This document shows, piece by piece, positions 1 through 6,953 of a DNA stretch of 64,000 nucleotides. The translations under genes were made by a program, and so were the position numbers. Position 1 is the stretch's first letter, and each line of letters starts with the position of its first letter. The notes under the pieces are model-generated. The model was not told where the DNA came from, made no database searches, and was given only the letters and a program-made list of their open reading frames with translations. Source of the DNA: Chryseobacterium sp. ISL-80 (lineage in GTDB: Bacteria > Bacillota > Bacilli > Bacillales > Cytobacillaceae); contig JAGGQZ010000017.1 in assembly GCA_018613055.1 (NCBI GenBank), positions 161,614 through 225,613 on the forward strand. Direction: 5' to 3'.

Positions 1-120
1 ACAGCTTCCCCGCTACTCCCAACAAACCTGTCAAAATAACGACCTTTTCTTGACAGCTTCCCCGCTGCTTCTATCAAACTTGTCAAAATCTCGTGCGTTT
101 CTTACATCAAACCTGTCTGA
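1..120. repeat. Degenerate direct repeats at the window edge
   Basis: Two copies of a block containing ACAGCTTCCCCGCT and, about 22 bases on, CAAACCTGTCAAAA lie 52 bp apart (positions 1 and 53). A third partial copy, CAAACCTGTC, follows at 108. The array continues beyond the left edge, so its true length and unit are unknown. No ORF covers it. It lies upstream of the acylphosphatase gene. Confidence 0.5.
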
Positions 121-282
121 ACCACGAGCTTAGTATAGTTTTACAAAAGGTTCCTACAAAAATTAAAACTCCCTTTTCCCTTATGCACCCTAAATCACTG
201 TGCTATAATGAAGTTATCAAGGAATCTTTACATATAATATTAGAAATATTGTTTACCTAATTGTTTATCTGGGGGCGACGTC

Positions 283-555
283 TTGATTCAATTACAGATT
301 ATTGTGTCAGGAGAGGTTCAGGGTGTGGGGTATCGGTACTATACACAAATGAAAGCTATTCAGTTTGGAATTACTGGCTGGGTAAGGAATCTTCGTGAAG
401 GCGGCGTTGAGATTCTTGCTTCAGGTCCTAGAGGCGATCTTGAGAAATTCATTGATGAGGTGCGAAGGGGCAATCCTTTTTCCACTGTTGACCACATTGA
501 AGTGAACGAGATTGAAAATACCGAAACCTATAAATCTTTCGCAATAAAATATTAA
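283..555 (+). CDS. acyP: Acylphosphatase
   Basis: A 90-residue protein of the usual acylphosphatase length that hydrolyses the carboxyl-phosphate bond of acylphosphates in the cytosol. The family signature is clear: the phosphate-binding loop GEVQGVGYRYYTQ near residues 10-22, with the catalytic Arg, and the GWVRNLREGGVEI segment carrying the catalytic Asn. The start is a TTG behind a GGGGGCG ribosome-binding site at 271-277; no in-frame ATG fits the family N-terminus. It is monocistronic and ends in a strong hairpin shared with the convergent gene. Family assignment is firm; the natural substrate is not known from sequence. Confidence 0.95.
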   Translation: MIQLQIIVSGEVQGVGYRYYTQMKAIQFGITGWVRNLREGGVEILASGPRGDLEKFIDEVRRGNPFSTVDHIEVNEIENTETYKSFAIKY

Positions 556-557
556 CA

Positions 558-584
558 GGCAGAGGAATTATCCTCTGCCTTTTC
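558..584. terminator. Bidirectional intrinsic terminator
   Basis: Perfect 9-bp stem GGCAGAGGA/TCCTCTGCC with a 4-base loop, flanked by T-rich sequence, between acyP and the convergent repeat-protein gene. Confidence 0.9.
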
Positions 585-587
585 TGT

Positions 588-1964
588 TTAGTCAAAATCG
601 ATGATAGATCCATCCGGCTCTTTTAAAATGGCATCTCTCATCTTTTTCAGTTGTTCTTCCTCGCTCGGTTTTAATCCAAGCAGGTTGAGCAGGCCCAGTG
701 AATCGAGCAGTCCTTCCGTCAAGCTTTCCAGCTGATCAGTCAGGGTCTTGTCTGTTGGGCAAAGTTCGTCCAGCATTTTATTTTCCGCCAGGGCCTTGTC
801 GATCAATTCCAGGCCCAGTTCTTTAGTAATTTCGCCATCCGCAGCCTTCAGCTTTTCACAGGCAGATTTTGCGGTGGCGTCAACTGTCCCTTTTACTGGT
901 TCTGTCACTGGTTCGGTCGCTTTTTTGACAGTGTCAGTCGTTTCATTGACGACCTCTTTCACAGGCTCTGTTACTTTGCCCACCGTCTTATCCACAGGTG
1001 TGACAACCTTGTCGACTGTATCATTGACCGGTTTGGTTACCTTCTCAACTGTATCTTTGAGCGGATCGGTCGCCTCCTTGAGTGGGTCTGTCACCTTTCC
1101 GATCGTATCATCCAGTGGATCTGTCACCTTCCCGATTGTATCATCCAGCGGATCCGTCACTTTCCCAATCGTATCCTCCAGCGGGTCCGTCACATTCCCT
1201 ATCGTATCATCAATCGGATCTGTCACTTCCCCTACCGTGCCGTCCAACGGGTCTGTGACATTCCCGATCGCGTCATCAACTGGGTCGGTCACATCTTCTA
1301 CCAGTTCGTCGGCTGGATTTGTGATTGATCCAGCTTCTTCACCACTCTCTTCATCTCCCTCACATGTAAGCGGAAGCTGGCCGCTGGTGATTTTTCCAAT
1401 CTCCTTCTTCATTTGTTCAAATGGCATCGAGCCGAGTTCCTGCAAAATTTTCAGGGTGCCTGGCTTCTGGACTCCGCCATTGCCGCTGACTGTCTGCAGC
1501 TGAAGCTGGTCGAGACTGCTGTTGGCGGCTTTCATTGAATGGGCGACCATGGTCACTCCTTCGAGGGCAGCATTCGGAATGACTTTCACTGCGTGTACGC
1601 ATGCTCCCTGGAAGGAAATCGCGCTGGCATCGACCTGCATTCCTTTAATATGGACGGGGCCGCTGGCTTTCATTGTGATGCTTACCGTTCCTCCCGGAGT
1701 CGCGAACTGTTTAGTCAGTCTCATGCCATAAATCTGTGCGGAATCGTAGGTGATCCGCAGCATCGGCTTTGCCTTCGAGCCAGATGTCTCGCCTGCCACA
1801 ATCGTTGCCTTCATATTCTCGCCGACGACTCTGTCAGCCTGGATGATGAACCCGTCGGCATCACTTCCAGCTGCATTCGCTTTTTCAATAAACGGGAGAA
1901 AGGATAATGCAGCGAGTTGAATGCACATTCCTATTAAAAATAACCGATGTTTGACAATCTTCAT
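588..1964 (-). CDS. Secreted protein with DUF6230-like domain and 11-residue repeats
   Basis: 458 residues. A signal peptide (residues 1-31, ending ANA) is followed by a globular part (about 33-190) that aligns by eye with the DUF6230 protein two genes upstream: both have GETS, then KASGPVHIKGMQVDA here against QASKPVQISGLQHDA there. Residues about 215-365 are 11-residue repeats (VTDPLDDTIGK type, around a dozen units, the middle ones nearly identical), acidic first and then Lys-rich, with hydrophobic positions 1, 5 and 9, which suggests an extended or amphipathic stalk. A short Leu-rich C-terminal domain follows. Last gene of a three-gene operon. Probably an exported or surface protein; no enzymatic motif seen and the function is unknown. 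Confidence 0.75.
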   Translation of the reverse strand: MKIVKHRLFLIGMCIQLAALSFLPFIEKANAAGSDADGFIIQADRVVGENMKATIVAGETSGSKAKPMLRITYDSAQIYGMRLTKQFATPGGTVSITMKASGPVHIKGMQVDASAISFQGACVHAVKVIPNAALEGVTMVAHSMKAANSSLDQLQLQTVSGNGGVQKPGTLKILQELGSMPFEQMKKEIGKITSGQLPLTCEGDEESGEEAGSITNPADELVEDVTDPVDDAIGNVTDPLDGTVGEVTDPIDDTIGNVTDPLEDTIGKVTDPLDDTIGKVTDPLDDTIGKVTDPLKEATDPLKDTVEKVTKPVNDTVDKVVTPVDKTVGKVTEPVKEVVNETTDTVKKATEPVTEPVKGTVDATAKSACEKLKAADGEITKELGLELIDKALAENKMLDELCPTDKTLTDQLESLTEGLLDSLGLLNLLGLKPSEEEQLKKMRDAILKEPDGSIIDFD

Positions 1965-1976
1965 TTTTTCTCCCCT

Positions 1977-2369
1977 TTACCCTGTTTCGGCTGGTTGCTC
2001 TGTTACGTTCGAGCCTGGTGATCCTGATGCCTCTTCTGCAGGTACGATCCGCCATGCTGTGAGCAAGGCACCGCCAATAATGCCGAATATCGTCCCGAAC
2101 AGGAAACCGCCCAGTGCGCCAATGACCGATAGAATGGATAAAAAAATGACGATGATGCCCAGTGCTTTAGAGGCACTTGGCAAAAAGAAAGACATCAATC
2201 CCATCAGCGTGATTAAGCCGCCAAATAGCAAGCCAATGACTGCGACCGACCCTGGAAGGAATGTGCTCAAATACAGGTTCAAGGGCACCCATAGAATCAT
2301 CAGCCCGCTTAATACGGTCAATATCGATCCGAAAAAAGGCCTTGTATGCCTCCATTTTTTAAAAACCAT
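1977..2369 (-). CDS. DUF6114-like membrane protein
   Basis: About 130 residues with four hydrophobic segments (roughly 15-38, 42-65, 68-90, 92-112) and a polar C-terminal tail. Length, topology and position next to a DUF6230 gene match DUF6114, which accompanies DUF6230 in actinomycetes and bacilli. The chosen start is the ATG at 2369, seven bases after GAGGTGA; a GTG three codons earlier is possible. It lies 12 bp before the downstream repeat-protein gene. No catalytic motif; probably a membrane partner of the two exported neighbours, which is inference from gene order. Confidence 0.7.
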   Translation of the reverse strand: MVFKKWRHTRPFFGSILTVLSGLMILWVPLNLYLSTFLPGSVAVIGLLFGGLITLMGLMSFFLPSASKALGIIVIFLSILSVIGALGGFLFGTIFGIIGGALLTAWRIVPAEEASGSPGSNVTEQPAETG

Positions 2370-2383
2370 ATCTGTCACCTCGA

Positions 2384-2938
2384 TTATTTCTTATCGATTT
2401 TTTCCACGGTCAATTTCATGCCCGCCATATTGATGGTCTCCTGGAATAGATAATGCGTTTTCAATTTTGCATTTTCAAGAGTAATCGTGCTTGATGTCTG
2501 CTCGAATTGCTTTGTCCAGTCTGTACTGTTGTTTTCCTTTAGCGCGAGGTTCTGGAACTTGGCATTCGCTTCAATCAGCCCGGCATCATGCTGGAGACCG
2601 GAGATCTGTACTGGCTTTGATGCCTGGATTTTTACGCGGATCCATTCGCCGCCTACCTGAAAGTCCTTATATAACTTCAGATTGTCGATTGTCAGGGTGT
2701 CGATGATATTGGTTCCTTGCGGTGCAGCGTCAGAGCTGCTGGTCTCTCCGAGTTTTGGATAGAATTTGTAGCCTTTGCCCTCTAGCTTATCGAATTCAAC
2801 ATAGAAATCCCCTACCCCGGCGATTGGTACAGCATAGGCCACTCCGGATACACCGAAGGACACAAGCAGGATTCCAAGCGCAAGCAATCCGGATGCGAGC
2901 GCACCCCAAAACACCTTTTTATTCGTCTTGCTTTCCAT
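2384..2938 (-). CDS. DUF6230 family exported protein
   Basis: About 184 residues: one N-terminal membrane or signal segment (FWGALASGLLALGILLVSF) and then an extracellular beta-rich domain typical of DUF6230. First gene of the three-gene operon. Two starts are plausible: ATG at 2938 behind CGGAG, and TTG at 2956 behind GGAGG; the ATG is used here. Its extracellular domain resembles the N-terminal half of the repeat protein at 588-1964, so the operon appears to carry two paralogous domains. No function is established for the family. Confidence 0.75.
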   Translation of the reverse strand: MESKTNKKVFWGALASGLLALGILLVSFGVSGVAYAVPIAGVGDFYVEFDKLEGKGYKFYPKLGETSSSDAAPQGTNIIDTLTIDNLKLYKDFQVGGEWIRVKIQASKPVQISGLQHDAGLIEANAKFQNLALKENNSTDWTKQFEQTSSTITLENAKLKTHYLFQETINMAGMKLTVEKIDKK

Positions 2939-3007
2939 GACGACAGCTCCGTTCAAGAAAGCCACCTCCGTTAAATATTTTTAAAATTCAAAATTAATTC
3001 TCTCCAT

Positions 3008-3036
3008 ACTATATCCCCGAAAAATCAAGCCTACAA
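3008..3036 (-). promoter_or_regulatory. Candidate sigma-A promoter of the DUF6230 operon
   Basis: On the minus strand TTGTAG (3036-3031), a 17-bp spacer and TATAGT (3013-3008), about 70 bp upstream of the DUF6230 start. Confidence 0.5.
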
Positions 3037-3050
3037 CTCCGAAAAAAATC

Positions 3051-3084
3051 GTTAACAACATGTTAACCCCGTTAAATGTCGGGG
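3051..3084. promoter_or_regulatory. Candidate operator between divergent genes
   Basis: Two GTTAAC hexamers 5 bp apart (3051-3067), running directly into a CCCC-N10-GGGG inverted repeat (3067-3084). The cluster sits between the DUF6230 operon and the LuxR-type regulator and is a natural candidate for that regulator's binding site. No experimental support. Confidence 0.4.
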
Positions 3085-3161
3085 TATATGAAGTTGACGG
3101 ACAAAAATCTGAATTTTTAAACGAATATTATTTTACCAGAATCTGAGAGTGAGGTTGCCTG

Positions 3162-4661
3162 ATGGAGCATAAAATTGAGGATTTGGCTATAAAAGGGTTA
3201 TTTCTTTTAAAAGAATACGAGAAACCTTTTCTTAAAGAATGGTCCTGCTTAAAGAAGGATTTAAAGGACTGGCAAAATGAACTTGTTTCAGAGTTTGAAC
3301 GGATGATTGTTTATGGCTTCAACAATCTTTCGAAAACTACTTTTGTTTCTACAAACGATTTCATCCAGTTGCTGGTCCTGAAATGGCAAAAGCGACATCC
3401 CGAATTCGTCGATGATTTTGATGCCATCTTCCTGATCAGCGCAGTGGAAAATCTATTTCATAAAGCATTAAAAAGAAAGAATGCTGGATTCCTTGATCAC
3501 CAGGCAATTCAGGTTTTTTTTACGAGAATCATCGATAAGGTCTTGCGCACACAGCGGCTGGAATACCAGGATGATAAATGGCTGAAGACCATCGCAGGGC
3601 TCCGAACTGTCAAGAGCAATTGGCTCGCGGTTATCCGGAATGAAAAATCACGATACAAAGTTAATAAAGTCGTCTGCGGAGACGTCCAGCAGGCAACCGA
3701 ACAACTTGTCACCATGTGTGAGGGCCTTCAAGCAGACCATCTGGAAAATTTGTCGACGGCCCTGAGCAGATTGCTGTCACCAGGCCAGGAAGCACCTCAA
3801 ATCATTACAATCCCCTGCCTGACTGAAACCCTGATGATTTGTATAAAGGACCAGGCCGAGACGATCACAGATGAGCAAAAAGAGACGCTGAGAAAAATGT
3901 ATCTGAAACAGATGAAGCTCAATCACTTGGAGAGCGAGCTAGAATGGAAGGATGCCACCCTCCTGTTCCAGCAGCGGCTGATCCATTCGCAAAGCGCCTC
4001 GGAAGCGGTCAAAATGATCACCCGGGGACTGGTTGACTATCTTCCTTTTTCGCGCTGTGCCCTTTTCATCTACTCACCAGGCGAGCACAGTGGTGTCGGC
4101 GTCCATGCTCATAATGTCAATACGGGGTCTGTCCAGCATATAAAGGAAAGCATCGCCGAATTCCCGCTTTTGCGTAAATACTTAAAGCATTTCAGCCATT
4201 CAAAGCCAATTTTCATCGAAGACGCTGCCGAAATTTTACCGGGAAAATATGTACGCGATTATAGTTTGAAATCCCTGGTCGTCCTGCCGATATACGTACC
4301 GGCTGAGAACAAACTGATTGGCCTCGCGCTTCTTGACCGCGGGGAAAATAAGTCATTCACCGTCAACAATCAGACTCTGACGGCTCTCATCAAGTTTGGA
4401 CAATATGGCGGCGAATTATTGAACCAGTATTACGAGGATGCCGTCCAGCTTTTTGGCGTCCAGCACACAGTCCTGACCATACGTGAACGTGAGGTCCTGA
4501 AGCTCATCGCCGAAGGTGCCTCCATCAATGAAGCAGCCGACGCACTCCACCTCAGCGCCTATACGGTACGTGATTATATTTCAGCCATCATCCATAAACT
4601 CGACGCCAAGAATCGGACCGATGCTGCGGTAAAAGCGTTGAAAATGAGGCTGATTCAGTAA
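3162..4661 (+). CDS. GAF-like domain LuxR-type transcriptional regulator
   Basis: 499 residues. The N-terminal ~260 residues are helical and unrecognised. Residues about 265-425 resemble a GAF sensor domain (CALFIYSPGEH, SLVVLPIYVPAENKLIGLALLD). The C-terminus is a clear LuxR/FixJ helix-turn-helix ([27 protein letters not shown]... then SAYTVRDYISAIIHKL). No receiver domain, so it probably responds to a ligand rather than phosphorylation. It is divergent from the DUF6230 operon with an inverted-repeat cluster in between, so control of that operon is the simplest inference. The start is the ATG behind GAGTGAGG. Confidence 0.8.
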   Translation: MEHKIEDLAIKGLFLLKEYEKPFLKEWSCLKKDLKDWQNELVSEFERMIVYGFNNLSKTTFVSTNDFIQLLVLKWQKRHPEFVDDFDAIFLISAVENLFHKALKRKNAGFLDHQAIQVFFTRIIDKVLRTQRLEYQDDKWLKTIAGLRTVKSNWLAVIRNEKSRYKVNKVVCGDVQQATEQLVTMCEGLQADHLENLSTALSRLLSPGQEAPQIITIPCLTETLMICIKDQAETITDEQKETLRKMYLKQMKLNHLESELEWKDATLLFQQRLIHSQSASEAVKMITRGLVDYLPFSRCALFIYSPGEHSGVGVHAHNVNTGSVQHIKESIAEFPLLRKYLKHFSHSKPIFIEDAAEILPGKYVRDYSLKSLVVLPIYVPAENKLIGLALLDRGENKSFTVNNQTLTALIKFGQYGGELLNQYYEDAVQLFGVQHTVLTIREREVLKLIAEGASINEAADALHLSAYTVRDYISAIIHKLDAKNRTDAAVKALKMRLIQ

Positions 4662-4677
4662 AATCAAATATATTTTT

Positions 4678-4718
4678 AGGCCTGTCCCCGTCAGGGTATC
4701 AGGCCTATTGCTTTTTCC
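4678..4718 (+). terminator. Terminator after the LuxR-type gene
   Basis: 7-bp stem AGGCCTG/CAGGCCT with a 15-base loop, followed by ATTGCTTTTT. Confidence 0.65.
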
Positions 4719-4770
4719 CTGACAATCTCGCAGAATATAAGGGATATTATTTATAGGGGGTACATATTGA

Positions 4771-5139
4771 ATGTGGAATGAATTCAAGAAATTCGCCTTT
4801 AAAGGCAATGTGCTGGATCTCGCTGTCGGGGTCATCATCGGGGCAGCATTTGGAAAAATCGTTTCCTCACTTGTTGATGACATTATTATGCCGATTGTTG
4901 GACTTGCAACTTTTGGTGCGGATTTTTCAGAGCTTACATACAAAGTGGTAAAATACGGTGCGTTTCTTCAATCGGTCGTCAACTTTTTCATCACGGCTTT
5001 TGCCATCTTCATATTCATCAAAATCATCAGCCGCTATCGTAAAAGGGAAGAGGCAAAGCCTGCCGTTCCTACACCGGATGTAAAAGAAGAGCTTTTAAAA
5101 GAAATCCGCGATCTTCTAAAGGAAAAAAACCATATTTAA
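4771..5139 (+). CDS. mscL: Large-conductance mechanosensitive channel
   Basis: 122 residues, normal MscL length. N-terminal amphipathic helix [22 protein letters not shown]1 with [24 protein letters not shown]2 [18 protein letters not shown] and a charged C-terminal helix ([14 protein letters not shown]). It forms a homopentameric pore that opens under membrane tension and releases solutes on hypo-osmotic shock. The start is the ATG nine bases after AGGGGG. It stands alone with its own upstream region. Confidence 0.97.
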   Translation: MWNEFKKFAFKGNVLDLAVGVIIGAAFGKIVSSLVDDIIMPIVGLATFGADFSELTYKVVKYGAFLQSVVNFFITAFAIFIFIKIISRYRKREEAKPAVPTPDVKEELLKEIRDLLKEKNHI

Positions 5140-5217
5140 ATTTTCTCGTTCTGGATGAAACCTGCCATGCCTGTCACCCGTATATATAAGCAAATAACTT
5201 TATGAGGTGACATATTA

Positions 5218-5853
5218 ATGTACGCATACACAGATAATTCGATGATGCCATCGGTAATGAGAACTTTTGCTTTTTCCCTGGCAATCGCCTTCGTTGGCAC
5301 AATGGCAGGAGTGTTCGTTCCGCCAGCGCTGTTCCTTCCGCTCGTTATCATTGAGCTTGCGATGCTGATCGGGGTGTTCTTTTTACGCAAAAAGAAAGCC
5401 ATTTCCTATGCATTCCTCTATGCATTTACGTTCATCTCCGGAATGACGATGTATCCGGTCATTGCCCATTACATCGCGGTATCTGGTGCAAATGTCGTGA
5501 TCAACGCGCTTGGAGCAACTACTGTTGTTTTTACAGGACTCGCGATTTATGCGACAAAAACGAAGCGTGACCTCAGCTTTCTTGGCGGCATGCTGATGGC
5601 AGCCTTGCTGGCTTTGATTGCTGTCAGTATTTTTAACTGGATCTGGCCGCTAAGCACCACGGGAATGATGGCTTATTCCTTCATTGGAATCCTCGTTTTC
5701 AGTGGATATGTGCTGTTTGATTTTAACAGAATGAAACATTATGGAGTGAGTCCGGAAGAAGTGCCGCTGATGGCTCTGAACCTGTATCTGGATTTCATCA
5801 ATCTTTTCCTATATATACTCCGTTTCTTCGGGATCCTATCAAGCAATGACTAA
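5218..5853 (+). CDS. BI-1/YetJ family membrane protein
   Basis: 211 residues, about seven transmembrane segments, of the Bax inhibitor-1 family. The C-terminal family signature is visible: an Asp in the sixth helix (YVLFDFNRMKH) and one in the seventh (ALNLYLDFINLFLYILRFFG), corresponding to the two Asp residues proposed to form the pH-sensing pair of the B. subtilis calcium-leak channel YetJ. The start is the ATG behind GAGGTG at 5203-5208. Probably a pH-dependent cation leak channel in the plasma membrane; transport is inferred from the family. Confidence 0.88.
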   Translation: MYAYTDNSMMPSVMRTFAFSLAIAFVGTMAGVFVPPALFLPLVIIELAMLIGVFFLRKKKAISYAFLYAFTFISGMTMYPVIAHYIAVSGANVVINALGATTVVFTGLAIYATKTKRDLSFLGGMLMAALLALIAVSIFNWIWPLSTTGMMAYSFIGILVFSGYVLFDFNRMKHYGVSPEEVPLMALNLYLDFINLFLYILRFFGILSSND

Positions 5854-5862
5854 ATATTACTC

Positions 5863-5893
5863 AAAAGGCAGTCCATAACGGCTGCCTTTTTGC
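5863..5893 (+). terminator. Intrinsic terminator
   Basis: Stem AAAAGGCAG/CTGCCTTTTT with a 9-10-base loop, directly after the BI-1 family gene. Confidence 0.88.
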
Positions 5894-5941
5894 TTGTACC
5901 AATATTTAGAACTATTACCAAGTTTTTATTGAGTTTAATGA

Positions 5942-5966
5942 GTTTTCTGTGATTTCACCCGGGTAT
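5942..5966 (+). promoter_or_regulatory. Candidate sigma-B promoter for the tandem small ORFs
   Basis: GTTTTC (5942-5947), a 13-bp spacer and GGGTAT (5961-5966) match the general-stress sigma-B pattern. It lies 46 bp upstream of the first small ORF. Confidence 0.55.
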
Positions 5967-6012
5967 ATATATAGTGCAAGGCCAATACAAAAACTAGAAG
6001 GGACTGGTTAAA

Positions 6013-6117
6013 GTGCAAAACTTTACGGCGACTTCGGAATATGTCATTGGCTTAGCAAACGGAGGAAGATTTGCGTTGCTATCTCAAGGCACGCTGGTCT
6101 TAAATCGATGGACTTAA
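6013..6117 (+). CDS. 34-residue small stress peptide, copy 1
   Basis: GTG-initiated ORF of 34 codons ending in TAA; contains FTATSEYVIG, GGRFALLSQGTLVLNR and ends WT. AAGGG lies about ten bases before the start. Against copy 2, codons 4-32 differ at six places, four of them synonymous (Y10, F20, L22, L23), which argues for translation. No signal peptide or membrane segment is obvious, and no known family was recognised. It sits behind a sigma-B-like promoter and upstream of copy 2, probably in one transcript ending at the hairpin at 6403. Confidence 0.6.
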   Translation: MQNFTATSEYVIGLANGGRFALLSQGTLVLNRWT

Positions 6118-6223
6118 CATCGCTTGACCACATTGTTTTTGAATAGCTCAAGCAGGACACTCCTCTAAGTTAGTCCGCAGGATTGGAGCAATGCCAATAC
6201 TAGTAAGGAAGGGACTGGTTAAG

Positions 6224-6328
6224 TTGAAAGACTTTACGGCGACTTCGGAATACGTCATTGGCTATGCAAGTGGAGGAAGATTCGCGCTGCTGTCTCAAGG
6301 CACGCTGGTCTTAAATCGATACATTTAA
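6224..6328 (+). CDS. 34-residue small stress peptide, copy 2
   Basis: TTG-initiated ORF of 34 codons, paralogous to the ORF at 6013-6117; residues 4-32 match except L14 to Y and N16 to S, while the first three and last two residues differ. The same AAGGGACTGGTTAA leader precedes the start. No separate promoter was identified, so it is probably co-transcribed with copy 1. Function unknown; a structured RNA remains the alternative. Confidence 0.6.
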   Translation: MKDFTATSEYVIGYASGGRFALLSQGTLVLNRYI

Positions 6329-6402
6329 AATCGATTTACCTCAGATGGGCAAGTTGAATAGCAACAGTTTAATACTCCTCCCATCGTCCGGATGTCGGAC
6401 TT

Positions 6403-6440
6403 AAAAAAGGTGCAGGCCCAGTGGCCCGCACCTTTTTTAA
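6403..6440 (+). terminator. Strong intrinsic terminator after the small ORF pair
   Basis: AAAAAAGGTGC pairs with GCACCTTTTTT, with an inner GGCC/GGCC-type pairing; a classic hairpin and T run. Confidence 0.92.
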
Positions 6441-6513
6441 TGAGATTCTTGAATTAGGAATTCAGACGCTGATTTCCTCCATTAACCTTCCAACCTTGAA
6501 TGTGCTCCCAAAT

Positions 6514-6540
6514 GTTTACTAGATTCCGACATCAGGGTAT
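6514..6540 (+). promoter_or_regulatory. Sigma-B-type promoter of the DUF3243 gene
   Basis: GTTTAC (6514-6519), a 15-bp spacer and GGGTAT (6535-6540), 34 bp upstream of the ATG. Confidence 0.7.
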
Positions 6541-6574
6541 TTAATAACTATCTTAAACGAGGAGGTTTTTACAC

Positions 6575-6907
6575 ATGGAAAAGGATCATATGATTCATAA
6601 AGATGGCGAAGTGGACACTAGCAAGGTGGATGAGACGCTAGAACGAATGGATACTCAGAAGGCAGATGAAATCCTTGGTGATTTTAATGAGTTCAGGACT
6701 TATTTAAGCAAACGAATCAATCTTGGCAAAACAGCTGGTTTAGATGAAGAGCAGCTGGCAAAGACAGCGGAAAAGGTTGCTGGTTATCTCGCTGAGAACG
6801 TGGCACCGCGCAATAAAGAAGAGCAGCTGTTGCAGGAGCTTTGGAAGGTCGGCAATAAAGAACAGCAGCATGCCCTTGCCCATATGCTTGTGAAACTGGC
6901 TGAATAG
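6575..6907 (+). CDS. DUF3243 family protein (YmfJ-like)
   Basis: 110 residues. The C-terminal ~80 residues match the DUF3243 pattern (ILGDFNEFRTYLSKRINLGK, YLAENVAPRNKEEQLLQELWKVG, EQQHALAHMLVKL) known from B. subtilis YmfJ, a small helical cytosolic protein of unknown function. An extra ~25-residue polar N-terminus (MEKDHMIHKDGEVDTSKVDE) makes it longer than YmfJ. AGGAGG lies eight bases before the ATG. The promoter is sigma-B-like, so general-stress induction is expected. Confidence 0.85.
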   Translation: MEKDHMIHKDGEVDTSKVDETLERMDTQKADEILGDFNEFRTYLSKRINLGKTAGLDEEQLAKTAEKVAGYLAENVAPRNKEEQLLQELWKVGNKEQQHALAHMLVKLAE

Positions 6908-6937
6908 AAAAAAATCGCCCTCGGGCGATTTTTTATT
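6908..6937. terminator. Bidirectional terminator
   Basis: AAAAAATCGCCC/GGGCGATTTTTT stem with a short loop, between the DUF3243 gene and the convergent CorA-like gene. Confidence 0.92.
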
Positions 6938-6953
6938 TGGTCCGGTTTAACTT

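Larger units (their letters stand above)
5979..6386 (+). repeat. Tandem duplication of a small-gene unit (211-bp period)
   Basis: Two copies, each with a leader (GCCAATAC...ACTAG...AAGGGACTGGTTAA), a 34-codon ORF and a trailing segment (TTGAATAGC...ACTCCTC). Equivalent points are 211 bp apart. Similarity is highest inside the ORFs and fades in the flanks. This fills the 720-bp gap between the BI-1 family and DUF3243 genes. Confidence 0.85.

Noticed and set aside
748-1503. Long plus-strand open frame opposite the repeat protein
   Set aside because: It is the reverse-frame shadow of the 33-bp repeats of the minus-strand gene; the Ser/Val-rich product has no start signal or family match.
6013-6328. 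YjcZ-family spore peptides
   Set aside because: Only the short GG-x-FAL stretch is similar; the hydrophobic YjcZ helix is absent.
5979-6386. Riboswitch or structured RNA at the tandem units
   Set aside because: Differences between the copies fall mostly at synonymous positions and the frame is kept; coding is the better explanation, though RNA is not excluded.
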